Assembly: GCF_018531445.1 (NCBI RefSeq)
Contig: NZ_JAHDTH010000039.1
Span: 1-46,162 of the forward strand
DNA length: 46,162 nucleotides
Direction: 5' to 3'
DNA from: Pseudonocardia lacus
GTDB lineage: Bacteria > Actinomycetota > Actinomycetes > Mycobacteriales > Pseudonocardiaceae
The position numbers and the translations under genes were made by a program. The notes beneath the pieces are model-generated. The model did no database searches and was not told the DNA's origin. It saw nothing but the letters and a program-made list of their open reading frames with translations. Position 1 is the stretch's first letter, and every line of letters starts with the position of its first letter. Below, in pieces: positions 30,600 to 38,021 of this stretch.

Positions 30600-31040
30600 A
30601 TGGCGCGCAAGACGGTCAACGGTGTCGACGGGCGGACGTGGTCGGTCCGCCGCAGCATCGAGTGGTCGCTCCCGGCCACCGGCGACGACTTCGAGCACGA
30701 CGTCGACGGCGGCCGCGGGGCCGCCTTCCTGATCCTGTCGTCGCTGTTCGTCTTCTGGCTGATCCTGGTCGTGTGGGCGCCGGCCGAGCTGCACATCCCC
30801 TGGTGGATGTGGATCATCGCGGTGCTGGTGGTCGGGTTCTTCCCGATCCGCTGGCTGCTGCGCAGGCCGTGGACGATCGTCGCGGAGACCACGGGCAGCT
30901 ACGATCTGCCCGCCGAACGGTGGACGGGGATGATCCGAGGGGGCTCGAAGGCCAAGGAGGAGTTGCGGATCGTGATCCGCCGGCTCCGCACCCAGGGCAC
31001 TCCGGGCCACGCCGACAGCCCGCTGCAACCGGTGAACTAG
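30600..31040 (+). CDS. Conserved actinobacterial membrane protein (DUF983-like)
   Basis: A 146-residue protein starting MARKTVNGVDGRTWSVRRSI. A soluble start with DFEHDVDGG precedes two adjacent membrane helices at about residues 40-80 (AAFLILSSLFVFWLILVVWA, WWMWIIAVLVVGFFPIRWLL). The cytoplasmic end contains RPWTIVAETTGSYDLPAERW and finishes TPGHADSPLQPVN. I recognise it as a conserved actinobacterial family, sometimes labelled DUF983; its role is unknown. The ATG at 30600 fits the conserved N-terminus; an in-frame ATG at 30552 would add 16 poor residues. The glycosylase gene begins 30 bp later. Confidence 0.78.
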   Translation: MARKTVNGVDGRTWSVRRSIEWSLPATGDDFEHDVDGGRGAAFLILSSLFVFWLILVVWAPAELHIPWWMWIIAVLVVGFFPIRWLLRRPWTIVAETTGSYDLPAERWTGMIRGGSKAKEELRIVIRRLRTQGTPGHADSPLQPVN

Positions 31041-31070
31041 CACCGGGAGAACCGTCTAGAGGTACCGCCG

Positions 31071-31946
31071 ATGCCCGAGCTCCCCGAGGTCGAGGCCCTC
31101 GCCCACCACCTGCGCGAGCACGCCGTCTACCGTCCGGTCGCCCGGGTCGACGTGGCGAGCATGAGCGCGGTCAAGACGTTCGACCCGCCGATGGGCGCGC
31201 TGGTGGGGCGGGTGGTCACCGGGGCGGCGCGGTACGGCAAGTTCCTGGCCGTCGAGTTCGCCGACCGTCCCGACGAGCCGCTGCACCTGATCACCCACCT
31301 GTCCCGGGCCGGCTGGCTGCGCTGGCACGCGACGGCCTCGACGACCCCGCCGAAGCCGGGGAAGGGGCCGCTGGAGCTGCGGGTCCACCTCGACGAGGTG
31401 GGTGGGCCGGGCTTCGACCTGACCGAGGCCGGCACCCAGAAGCGCCTCTCGATCTACCTGGTGGCCGACCCGGCGCAGGTGCCCGGCATCGCCCGCCTCG
31501 GACCAGACGCGCTGGCCGTGAGCCGCGACGAGTTCGGCGAGCTGCTCGCCGGGCACACCGGGCGGATCAAGACGCTGATCGTCGACCAGGCCTGGCTGGC
31601 CGGGATCGGCAACGCCTACAGCGACGAGATCCTGCACACGGCCCGGCTCTCCCCGTACGCGGTGTCCGGCCGGCTGCGCCCCGAGCAGGTCGACGACCTG
31701 TACGCGGCGATGCGCGCGGTGCTGACCGACGCGGTCGACCGCTCGGTCGGCCAGGGCGCTGCCGAGCTGAAGGGCGAGAAGCGCTCCGGCCTGCGGGTCC
31801 ACGCCCGCACGGGCATGCCGTGCCCGGTGTGCGGCGACACCGTGCGGGAGGTCTCCTTCGCCAACCGGTCCTTCCAGTACTGTCCCCGCTGCCAGACCGG
31901 TGGCAGACCACTCGCCGACCGGCGGCTGTCGCGCCTGGTGAGGTAG
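31071..31946 (+). CDS. Fpg/Nei-family DNA glycosylase
   Basis: A 291-residue base-excision repair enzyme. The catalytic start MPELPEVEALAHHLREH gives Pro2 as Schiff-base nucleophile and Glu3 as proton relay. The H2TH region has DQAWLAGIGNAYSDEILHTA, and a C-terminal zinc finger is intact (CPVCGDTVREVSF and YCPRCQTGGRPLADRRLSR). It removes oxidised bases and cuts at the resulting site. The linker GLRVHARTGMPCPVCG is like Fpg rather than the Cys-poor Nei2. The LytS-type kinase gene starts eight bases after the stop. Confidence 0.9.
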   Translation: MPELPEVEALAHHLREHAVYRPVARVDVASMSAVKTFDPPMGALVGRVVTGAARYGKFLAVEFADRPDEPLHLITHLSRAGWLRWHATASTTPPKPGKGPLELRVHLDEVGGPGFDLTEAGTQKRLSIYLVADPAQVPGIARLGPDALAVSRDEFGELLAGHTGRIKTLIVDQAWLAGIGNAYSDEILHTARLSPYAVSGRLRPEQVDDLYAAMRAVLTDAVDRSVGQGAAELKGEKRSGLRVHARTGMPCPVCGDTVREVSFANRSFQYCPRCQTGGRPLADRRLSRLVR

Positions 31947-31954
31947 TAGCTGAC

Positions 31955-33160
31955 GTGAGTGAGTGGATCCAATCGCCGACCACGGTGATCGTCGTGGGCG
32001 CGCTGGTGGTGGCCCTGATCGGCCTCGTCGTGGCCCTCGCGCTGCGCAACCGGCGCAACACGTTCGCCACCCCGCTGGAGAAGGCGACGTTCGCGACCCT
32101 GCACACGGTCGCGCTGGCCGCGCCCGCGCTGCGCGAGGGGCTCTCGCAGACCTCGGCCGCGTTCGCGCTGCCGTACCTGCGCCAGCTGCTCGACACGTGC
32201 GCGCTGACCATGACCGACAACAAGGGCAACCCGCTGGCCTGGGACGGCGAGTCCGACCGCCACCAGCCCGACGTGCGCACCCTCGCCGAGACGGTGATCT
32301 CCACGGGGCGCCAGCAGGTGCTCTCGCACACCGCGATCGACTGCGAGCGCCCCGACTGCGTGGTCCGCGGGATCGTCGCCGTCCCGCTGGAGACCGACGG
32401 CAACATCGTCGGCACGCTGGCCGCGCTCACCACGTCCACGGCCGGCCCGGTGCTGCTGCGGGCCACCGCCGAGGTCGCCCGCTACGTCTCCAGCCAGCTG
32501 GAGCTGGCCGAGCTGGACGAGTCGCGGGCCCGGCTCAACCGGGCCGAGGTGCGGGCGCTGCGCGCGCAGATCTCGCCGCACTTCGTCTACAACGCGCTGA
32601 CCACGATCGCCTCGTTCATCCGCACCGACCCGGTGCGCGCCCGCGAGCTGCTGATCGAGTTCGCCGATTTCACCCGCTACTCGTTCCGGTCGGCGGGTGA
32701 GTACACGACCCTGCAGGACGAGCTGGCCAACATCGAGCGCTACATCCGGCTGGAGAAGGCCCGCTTCGGCAACCGGCTCAACATCAAGCTGCAGATCGCC
32801 CCCGAGGTGCTCTCGGTGGTGCTGCCGTTCCTGGCCCTGCAGCCGCTGGTGGAGAACGCGGTGCGGCACGGCCTGGCCAGCAAGCCCAACGGCGGCACGA
32901 TCACCATCTCGGCGGAGAACGCCGGCGCGGAGTGCGTGGTCATCGTCGAGGACGACGGCATCGGCATGGACCCGGCCCGGCTCACCGAGGACCTCGACGA
33001 CGCCCACCTGTCCGGCGCGCACGTCGGCCTGGGCAACGTCGACGACCGCATGCGCTCGACCTTCGGCGACGACTTCGGGCTCGTGGTGGACACCGCGGTC
33101 GGCGCCGGTATGAAGATCACCCTTCGGGTGCCGAAGTTCCGCGCGGGCATCCGGGCGTGA
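31955..33160 (+). CDS. LytS-type sensor histidine kinase
   Basis: A 401-residue kinase. One membrane helix lies at about residues 8-30 (TVIVVGALVVALIGLVVALA), a GAF-like sensor follows at about 45-190 (AFALPYLRQLLDTCALTMTD, GIVAVPLETDGNIVGTLAAL). The His_kinase domain has the LytS-type phospho-site ALRAQISPHFVYNALTTIAS (His209). The ATPase part has the N box LQPLVENAVRHGL and G boxes DDGIGMD and GLGNVDDRM. Its partner, the LytTR response regulator, lies 1.1 kb downstream after the S49 peptidase gene. GAF plus one helix suggests an intracellular ligand, perhaps pyruvate or acetate given the symporters nearby (inference). Confidence 0.88.
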   Translation: MSEWIQSPTTVIVVGALVVALIGLVVALALRNRRNTFATPLEKATFATLHTVALAAPALREGLSQTSAAFALPYLRQLLDTCALTMTDNKGNPLAWDGESDRHQPDVRTLAETVISTGRQQVLSHTAIDCERPDCVVRGIVAVPLETDGNIVGTLAALTTSTAGPVLLRATAEVARYVSSQLELAELDESRARLNRAEVRALRAQISPHFVYNALTTIASFIRTDPVRARELLIEFADFTRYSFRSAGEYTTLQDELANIERYIRLEKARFGNRLNIKLQIAPEVLSVVLPFLALQPLVENAVRHGLASKPNGGTITISAENAGAECVVIVEDDGIGMDPARLTEDLDDAHLSGAHVGLGNVDDRMRSTFGDDFGLVVDTAVGAGMKITLRVPKFRAGIRA

Positions 33161-33226
33161 CGGTTTCCCGACACGGTGGTCGTACCGTTCGTCGCACACC
33201 CGCGGACGTCCGACTACCGTGACGGC

Positions 33227-34108
33227 ATGGACGGGCTGAGATTGGCCGACCGGCTGACCTCCCGGTTGCCGGGCAAGCTGGGCGACCGGGCCGACCGGCC
33301 GGTGGTGTCGATGGTCCGGCTGCACGGCGTCATCGCCGCGTCGGCGTCGCCGGTGCCCCGCAGCGTCATCAACATCGGCGCGGTGGAGAAGACGCTCGAG
33401 CGCGCGTTCGCGCCGGAGCGGTTGGCCGCGGTCGCGCTGCTGGTGAACTCCCCGGGCGGGGCGCCGACCCAGTCGGCGCTGGTGGCCGACCGGATCCGCG
33501 GCCTGGCCGAGGACAAGGGCGTGCCGGTGCTGGCGTTCTGCGAGGACGTGGCGGCCTCCGGCGGCTACTGGCTGGCCTGCGCGGCCGACGAGATCTACGC
33601 CCACCCGACCTCGATCGTCGGGTCGATCGGCGTGATCAGCCAGGGGTTCGGCCTCGACGGGCTGATCGAGCGGCTCGGGGTGCGGCGCAGGCTGTACACG
33701 GCGGGGGAGTCGAAGTCCCGGCTCGACCCGTTCCTGCCCGAGAAGCCCGAGGACGTCGACTGGTTGCGCGGCCTGCAGGACGAGCTGCACGGGCTCTTCC
33801 GCGACTGGGTCACCAGCCGCCGGGGCGACCGGCTGGCGAAGGACGCCGACCTGTTCAGCGGCGAGGTGTGGACCGGTGCCCGGGCCGCGGAGCTGGGCCT
33901 GGTCGACGGGGTGGGTTCGGCCAGGGCGGTGCTCACCGAGCGCTTCCCGGACGCGGAGCTCTCGCAGGTGGAGGGGCGCAAGCCGCTGCTGGCCCGGCTG
34001 GGCCTGGCCGGGTCGCCCGCCGCGGCGGCCGGGCAGGGGGCCGATGTGCTGCTGGGAGTGGTGCAGGCGGCCGAGGTCAGGGCCACGTGGGCGCGGTACG
34101 GTCTGTAG
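33227..34108 (+). CDS. S49 (SppA/SohB-type) serine peptidase
   Basis: A 293-residue short-form SppA. The catalytic dyad can be placed at Ser111 (CEDVAASGGYWLACAADEIY) and Lys163 (TAGESKSRLDPFLP). The fold motifs VALLVNSPGGAPTQSALVAD and PTSIVGSIGVISQGFGLDGL are typical. There is no signal peptide or membrane helix, so it is probably cytoplasmic or peripherally attached. SppA/SohB enzymes cut signal peptides or membrane protein remnants. It sits between the LytS kinase and LytTR regulator genes, an unusual place for a protease that may be chance or may mean a role in the signalling. ATG 33227 fits the family start. Confidence 0.87.
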   Translation: MDGLRLADRLTSRLPGKLGDRADRPVVSMVRLHGVIAASASPVPRSVINIGAVEKTLERAFAPERLAAVALLVNSPGGAPTQSALVADRIRGLAEDKGVPVLAFCEDVAASGGYWLACAADEIYAHPTSIVGSIGVISQGFGLDGLIERLGVRRRLYTAGESKSRLDPFLPEKPEDVDWLRGLQDELHGLFRDWVTSRRGDRLAKDADLFSGEVWTGARAAELGLVDGVGSARAVLTERFPDAELSQVEGRKPLLARLGLAGSPAAAAGQGADVLLGVVQAAEVRATWARYGL

Positions 34109-34186
34109 CCGGGATGTGGTCCCAGGCGACTCGATCGGTGCGGGCCACTTGGCACTCGGATGGATTCACCGTCACCATGGTCGGGC

Positions 34187-34207
34187 GGTCGGGATGGGAC
34201 CCCGACC
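34187..34207. other. Inverted repeat upstream of the LytTR regulator
   Basis: GGTCGGG-N7-CCCGACC lies 37 bases before the GTG of the response regulator, in the 135-bp gap after the S49 gene. It may be a promoter-proximal operator or RNA stem; nothing else is clear in the gap. Confidence 0.4.
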
Positions 34208-34243
34208 TTCGGGTGATCCCGGGACACGCAGGATGAGGAGATC

Positions 34244-35116
34244 GTGGACAGCAACGACAGCTCCGGTGGCCTGGTCGTCCTCGCCGTCGACGACGAGGAG
34301 CCGGCCCTCGAAGAACTGGCCTACCTGCTGAGCGAGGACTCCCGGGTCGGGATGGTGCTCAAGGCGTCCGACGCGACGGACGCGCTGCGCATCCTCAACA
34401 GCCGGCAGGGCGTGCGCGAGGCGGCCCCGGCCGGGCCCCCCGGGCGCGGCATGGCCAACCCCATGACCGGCACCCGCGTCGCCGAGCGCACCGACATCGA
34501 GGTCGTCTTCCTCGACATCCGGATGCCCGGCCTGGACGGCATGGAGCTGGCGAGGGTCTTCTCGTCGATGGCCGTGCCGCCGTCTGTGGTGTTCGTCACA
34601 GCCCACGACGACCGCGCCGTCGACGCCTACGAGGTCGGCGCCGTCGACTACCTGCTCAAGCCCCTGCGCGCCGAGCGGCTCGCCTCGGCGATCGACCGGA
34701 TCCTGGCCAACCGGGCGGCGGGCGTCGCCGAGCCGGTGCAGGAGCAGGGCGGCGAGGACGAGGTCATCCCGGTCGAGCTGGCCGGCACCACCAAGCTGGT
34801 GCCCCGCTCCGCCGTGCGGTACGTGGAGGCCCAGGGCGACTACGCCCGCCTGCACACCCACGAGGGCAGCCACCTGGTCCGCATCCCGCTGTCGGTCCTG
34901 GAGGACCGCTGGCGCGACGCCGGCTTCGTGCGCATCCACCGCTCCTTCCTGGTCTCGCTGCCGCTGGTCACCGAGCTGCGGCTGTCCGGGTCGGGCTACG
35001 TGGTGCGGGTCGGCAGCGGCCCGGACTGCGCCGAGCTGCCGGTCAGCCGCCGGCACACCCGCGAGCTGAAGGACCGCCTGGTCCGCGCGACCAAGCAGGC
35101 CTGGAGCCAGCGGTGA
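34244..35116 (+). CDS. LytTR-family response regulator
   Basis: A 290-residue response regulator. The receiver has VLAVDDEEPALEELAYLL at the start, Asp91 in VVFLDIRMPGLDGMELARV as phosphoryl acceptor, and the Lys of VDYLLKPLRAERLASAI. Between the second helix and the Asp strand lies an insertion of about 25 residues rich in Pro and Gly (APAGPPGRGMANPMTG). The C-terminal LytTR DNA-binding domain covers about residues 180-285 (AVRYVEAQGDYARLHTHEGS, FVRIHRSFLVSL, LPVSRRHTRELKD). LytTR proteins bind pairs of direct repeats. Candidate sites lie upstream of the DUF485-actP pair at 39842-39883. The GTG follows a GAGGAG site. Confidence 0.9.
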   Translation: MDSNDSSGGLVVLAVDDEEPALEELAYLLSEDSRVGMVLKASDATDALRILNSRQGVREAAPAGPPGRGMANPMTGTRVAERTDIEVVFLDIRMPGLDGMELARVFSSMAVPPSVVFVTAHDDRAVDAYEVGAVDYLLKPLRAERLASAIDRILANRAAGVAEPVQEQGGEDEVIPVELAGTTKLVPRSAVRYVEAQGDYARLHTHEGSHLVRIPLSVLEDRWRDAGFVRIHRSFLVSLPLVTELRLSGSGYVVRVGSGPDCAELPVSRRHTRELKDRLVRATKQAWSQR

Positions 35117-35200
35117 GCGTCACCGGCGAGCGAGCTTGCGAGTGAGCCCGTCAACACAGCGTCCTGCGAAGCGTCGACCGAGCGCTAGCGAGGGAGTGCG

Positions 35201-36199
35201 GTGAGTACCTCCATCGACGGCGACTCGCCGTCGATGCGACCGGGACCCGAGGACGACGGCGCGGGCGACGACTACGACGCCGGTTACGACCTCGAGGGCA
35301 ACCGGGTGGGCGACCGCGACGACGACCTCGGCCCCGAGGACAGCGGCGCGGTGTGGCTGCACGAGGAGATCCAGCGCCGGATCGCGGCCGGGCGGCGGGC
35401 CTCCAAGGGCCGGCACTCCCGGCACGAGGTGGCCAGCTCGACGACGTCGATCAGCTACGTGCCGCGGCACTCCACGGCCACCCCGGGGCCGGGCGCGCTG
35501 CCGCCCGAGCCGGTGTCCACGCCCGCCCGCGGGCTGCCGCGGGTGCCGGCGGCCTGGTCCAGTCCCGATCCGACCACCCGCATCCCACCGGTCCGCCCGA
35601 CCGCCGGGCCCGGCGCGACGCCGGACGCCCGACCCGCCGCCGAGGGCCCCGCGCCGCGCGTGGAGGGCCACCGGCGCACCATGCTGGCCGGCGGGGTGGC
35701 GAAGGTCCCGGTCGACGACCAGGGCGCGCCGCCGCCGTACCGCTCCGGCGACCTGCACGGCGTGCGCAAGGCCCGCCTCGACGCCGTCCCGATCGTCCCG
35801 GGCGACCCGGACGCCCCCGACCCCGACCCGCACGAGTCGATGGACAGCAGGCGCGTGCGCGTCGTGCTGTCGGAGCGCCGCGGCGGCGCCCGGCCGGTGC
35901 GCACCGTCGTCGACGTCCAGGAGGGCACCGGGGTCGGGGAGCTGCTGCGCAGCAACCTGATCGGCGCCCAGCTGGCGGTGGCGCTGCGCTTCGCGGTGGG
36001 CACCGCGCTCGCGCTGGGCGCGCTGCCGGTGCTGTTCGCGGTGTTCCCGGAGATCGGTCGCACCGAGCTGCTGGGCCTGCGGGTGCCGTGGCTGCTGCTG
36101 GGGCTGCTGGTGTACCCGTTCCTCGTGCTGGTGGGGCTGTGGCACACCCGGACCGCGGAGCGGGTCGAGCAGAACTTCGCCGACCACGTGCAGGACTAG
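35201..36199 (+). CDS. Hypothetical membrane-anchored Pro-rich protein
   Basis: A 332-residue protein with a long disordered N-terminal half: an acidic segment (GPEDDGAGDDYDAGYDLEGN), a basic helix (EEIQRRIAAGRRASKGRHSR), and about 120 Pro/Ala-rich residues. The last ~90 residues hold two membrane helices (ALRFAVGTALALGALPVLFA, LRVPWLLLGLLVYPFLVLVG) and end TRTAERVEQNFADHVQD. The C-terminal part resembles a DUF485-like two-helix unit, the usual small partner of ActP-type symporters, and two symporter genes follow directly. I infer that it is a partner of those symporters; the N-terminal half could tether a regulator. No firm family call. Confidence 0.65.
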   Translation: MSTSIDGDSPSMRPGPEDDGAGDDYDAGYDLEGNRVGDRDDDLGPEDSGAVWLHEEIQRRIAAGRRASKGRHSRHEVASSTTSISYVPRHSTATPGPGALPPEPVSTPARGLPRVPAAWSSPDPTTRIPPVRPTAGPGATPDARPAAEGPAPRVEGHRRTMLAGGVAKVPVDDQGAPPPYRSGDLHGVRKARLDAVPIVPGDPDAPDPDPHESMDSRRVRVVLSERRGGARPVRTVVDVQEGTGVGELLRSNLIGAQLAVALRFAVGTALALGALPVLFAVFPEIGRTELLGLRVPWLLLGLLVYPFLVLVGLWHTRTAERVEQNFADHVQD

Positions 36200-36204
36200 C
36201 CCCC

Positions 36205-36262
36205 GCATGAGACCCCCTGCATGAGACCCCCTGCATGAGATCCCCCGCATGAGACCCCACGG
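36205..36262 (+). repeat. Four-copy 14-bp tandem repeat before the first symporter gene
   Basis: The unit GCATGAGACCCCCT begins at 36205, 36219, 36233 and 36247, with minor base changes. A fifth, partial copy at 36261 (GGATGAACG) contains the ATG start of the symporter gene. Each copy includes an ATGA, shifted by 14 so that successive copies fall in different frames. Confidence 0.9.
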
Positions 36263-38017
36263 ATGAACGCCCCGATGACCACGCCCGCGCTGCTCGGGCT
36301 GCTGGCGATGCTGGCGGTCGGGGTGGCCTCGGCCATCATCGGCATGTTCGGCATCCGGATGCGCCGCAGCACGTCCGACTTCCTGGTCGCGTCCCGGCGG
36401 GTGGGCCCGGTGGCCAACGCCAGCGCGATCTCCGGCGAGTACCTGTCGGCCGCCGCGTTCCTGGGCATCGCCGCCTCGATCCTGCGGGACGGGGCCGACG
36501 GGCTGTGGGCCGCCGTCGCCTACGTCGGCGGTTACCTGGCCCTGCTGCTGTTCATCGCGGCCCCGCTGCGCCGCTCGGGGGCCTACACGGTGCCCGACTT
36601 CGCCGAGGCCCGGCTGCCCTCGGCCGGCCTGCGGCGGGTGTGCACCGCGGTCGTGCTGCTGATCGGCACCCTCTACCTGCTCCCGCAGCTGCAGGGCGCG
36701 GGGCTCGTCCTGCGGACGGTGACCGGGCTGCCGGCGTGGTCGGGCGCGGTCGGCGCGGCGGTGATCGTGCTGCTGACCGTGATCGGCGGCGGGATGCGCT
36801 CGATCACCTTCGTGCAGGCGTTCCAGTTCTGGCTCAAGTTCGCCGCGCTGGCGATCCCGGCGATGGTCATCCTGTCGCTGTTCATGACCGACAACCGCAC
36901 GCTCGACCGGCCGGCCCCGCCGCGGTTCCCCGCCGACGCGGTCGTCGACATCACCGTCGACGCGAAGCTGCAGACCGTCGAGCCGGTCACGTTCCGGGCC
37001 ATCGGCGTCGTCGACGGCGTGGACCTCCCGGCCGCGAAGATGATCACCTGGGAGCCGGGGGAGCACGTGGTGGCCAGGGGGAGCCGCCTGGAGTTCGACG
37101 CCGGCAGCCCCGTCCCGGCCGTCATCAACCGCCCGGCCACCGACCAGGCTTGGATCGAGCCGATGTCGCGCGGCGACGACCCCAGCCAACTGCTGACCAT
37201 CTACTCGACGCTGATCGCCGGTTTCCTGGGCACCATGGGCCTGCCGCACGTGCTGGTGCGCTTCTACACCAACCCCGACGGGCGGGCCGCCCGCCGGACG
37301 ACGATCGTGGTGCTGGCCATGATCGGCTCCTTCTACGTCGCGGTGGTCCTGCTGGGTGCGTTCTCGCGCCTCTACACTCCGCAACTGATGATGAGCGGAT
37401 CGGATGCGGCCGTGCTGCTGCTGCCGACCGCCGCCCTCGGCGACAACGTGTTCGGCTGGTTGCTCGCGGCGCTGGTGGCGGCGGGGGCGGCGGCCGCCTT
37501 CCTGGCGACCTCCTCCGGGCTGGTGGTCAGCCTGGCCGGTGTGCTGTTCACCGACGTGATGCGCGGGCGGTGGCACCACTTCCGGCTGGCCGCGGTGCTG
37601 TCGATGGTGGTGCCCCTGGCGCTGGCGATCTCGGTCACCCGGCTCGACTTCGCGCTGACCATCCCGCTCGTGTTCGCGGTGGCCGCCTCGACGTTCTGCC
37701 CGCTGCTGGTGCTGGGCATCTGGTGGCGCGGGCTCACCGCGCCGGGGGCGATCACCGGGGTGGTGGTCGGCGGGCTGCTGTCGATCACGTCGGTGGTCGC
37801 GGCGATGTTCACCGTGCTGCCGGACAACCCCGTCGGCATCCTGCTCTACCGCCCGGCCCTGATCTCGGTCCCCGCCGCGTTCATGACGATGGTGCTGGTC
37901 AGCAGGCTGACCCGGTCGAAGGTCCCGCCGGACGTCGACCGCACCCTGCTCACGCTGCACGCCCCGGAGCGCCTCGGGCTCGGCAGCGACCGGCTCGAAC
38001 GCCGATCCCCGGGCTGA
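36263..38017 (+). CDS. Sodium:solute symporter (SSS family), copy 1
   Basis: A 584-residue transporter of the SSS family. It opens with TPALLGLLAMLAVGVASAII, SDFLVASRRVGPVANASAIS and GEYLSAAAFLGIA, the sodium-site region. About thirteen helices follow, with the TM7 motif GTMGLPHVLVRFYTNPDGRA typical of the acetate/pyruvate branch. An insertion of about 95 residues (about 212-308, rich in beta-type sequence) lies between helices 6 and 7 on the outer face. It is about 60 percent like the next gene. A 14-bp tandem repeat runs into its start codon. The likely solute is a short monocarboxylate, by relationship and by the ActP gene nearby (inference). Confidence 0.87.
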   Translation: MNAPMTTPALLGLLAMLAVGVASAIIGMFGIRMRRSTSDFLVASRRVGPVANASAISGEYLSAAAFLGIAASILRDGADGLWAAVAYVGGYLALLLFIAAPLRRSGAYTVPDFAEARLPSAGLRRVCTAVVLLIGTLYLLPQLQGAGLVLRTVTGLPAWSGAVGAAVIVLLTVIGGGMRSITFVQAFQFWLKFAALAIPAMVILSLFMTDNRTLDRPAPPRFPADAVVDITVDAKLQTVEPVTFRAIGVVDGVDLPAAKMITWEPGEHVVARGSRLEFDAGSPVPAVINRPATDQAWIEPMSRGDDPSQLLTIYSTLIAGFLGTMGLPHVLVRFYTNPDGRAARRTTIVVLAMIGSFYVAVVLLGAFSRLYTPQLMMSGSDAAVLLLPTAALGDNVFGWLLAALVAAGAAAAFLATSSGLVVSLAGVLFTDVMRGRWHHFRLAAVLSMVVPLALAISVTRLDFALTIPLVFAVAASTFCPLLVLGIWWRGLTAPGAITGVVVGGLLSITSVVAAMFTVLPDNPVGILLYRPALISVPAAFMTMVLVSRLTRSKVPPDVDRTLLTLHAPERLGLGSDRLERRSPG

Positions 38018-38021
38018 CCCG

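Noticed and set aside
36205..36262. CRISPR array.
   Set aside because: Units are 14 bp and directly adjacent with no spacers, and no cas gene is near.
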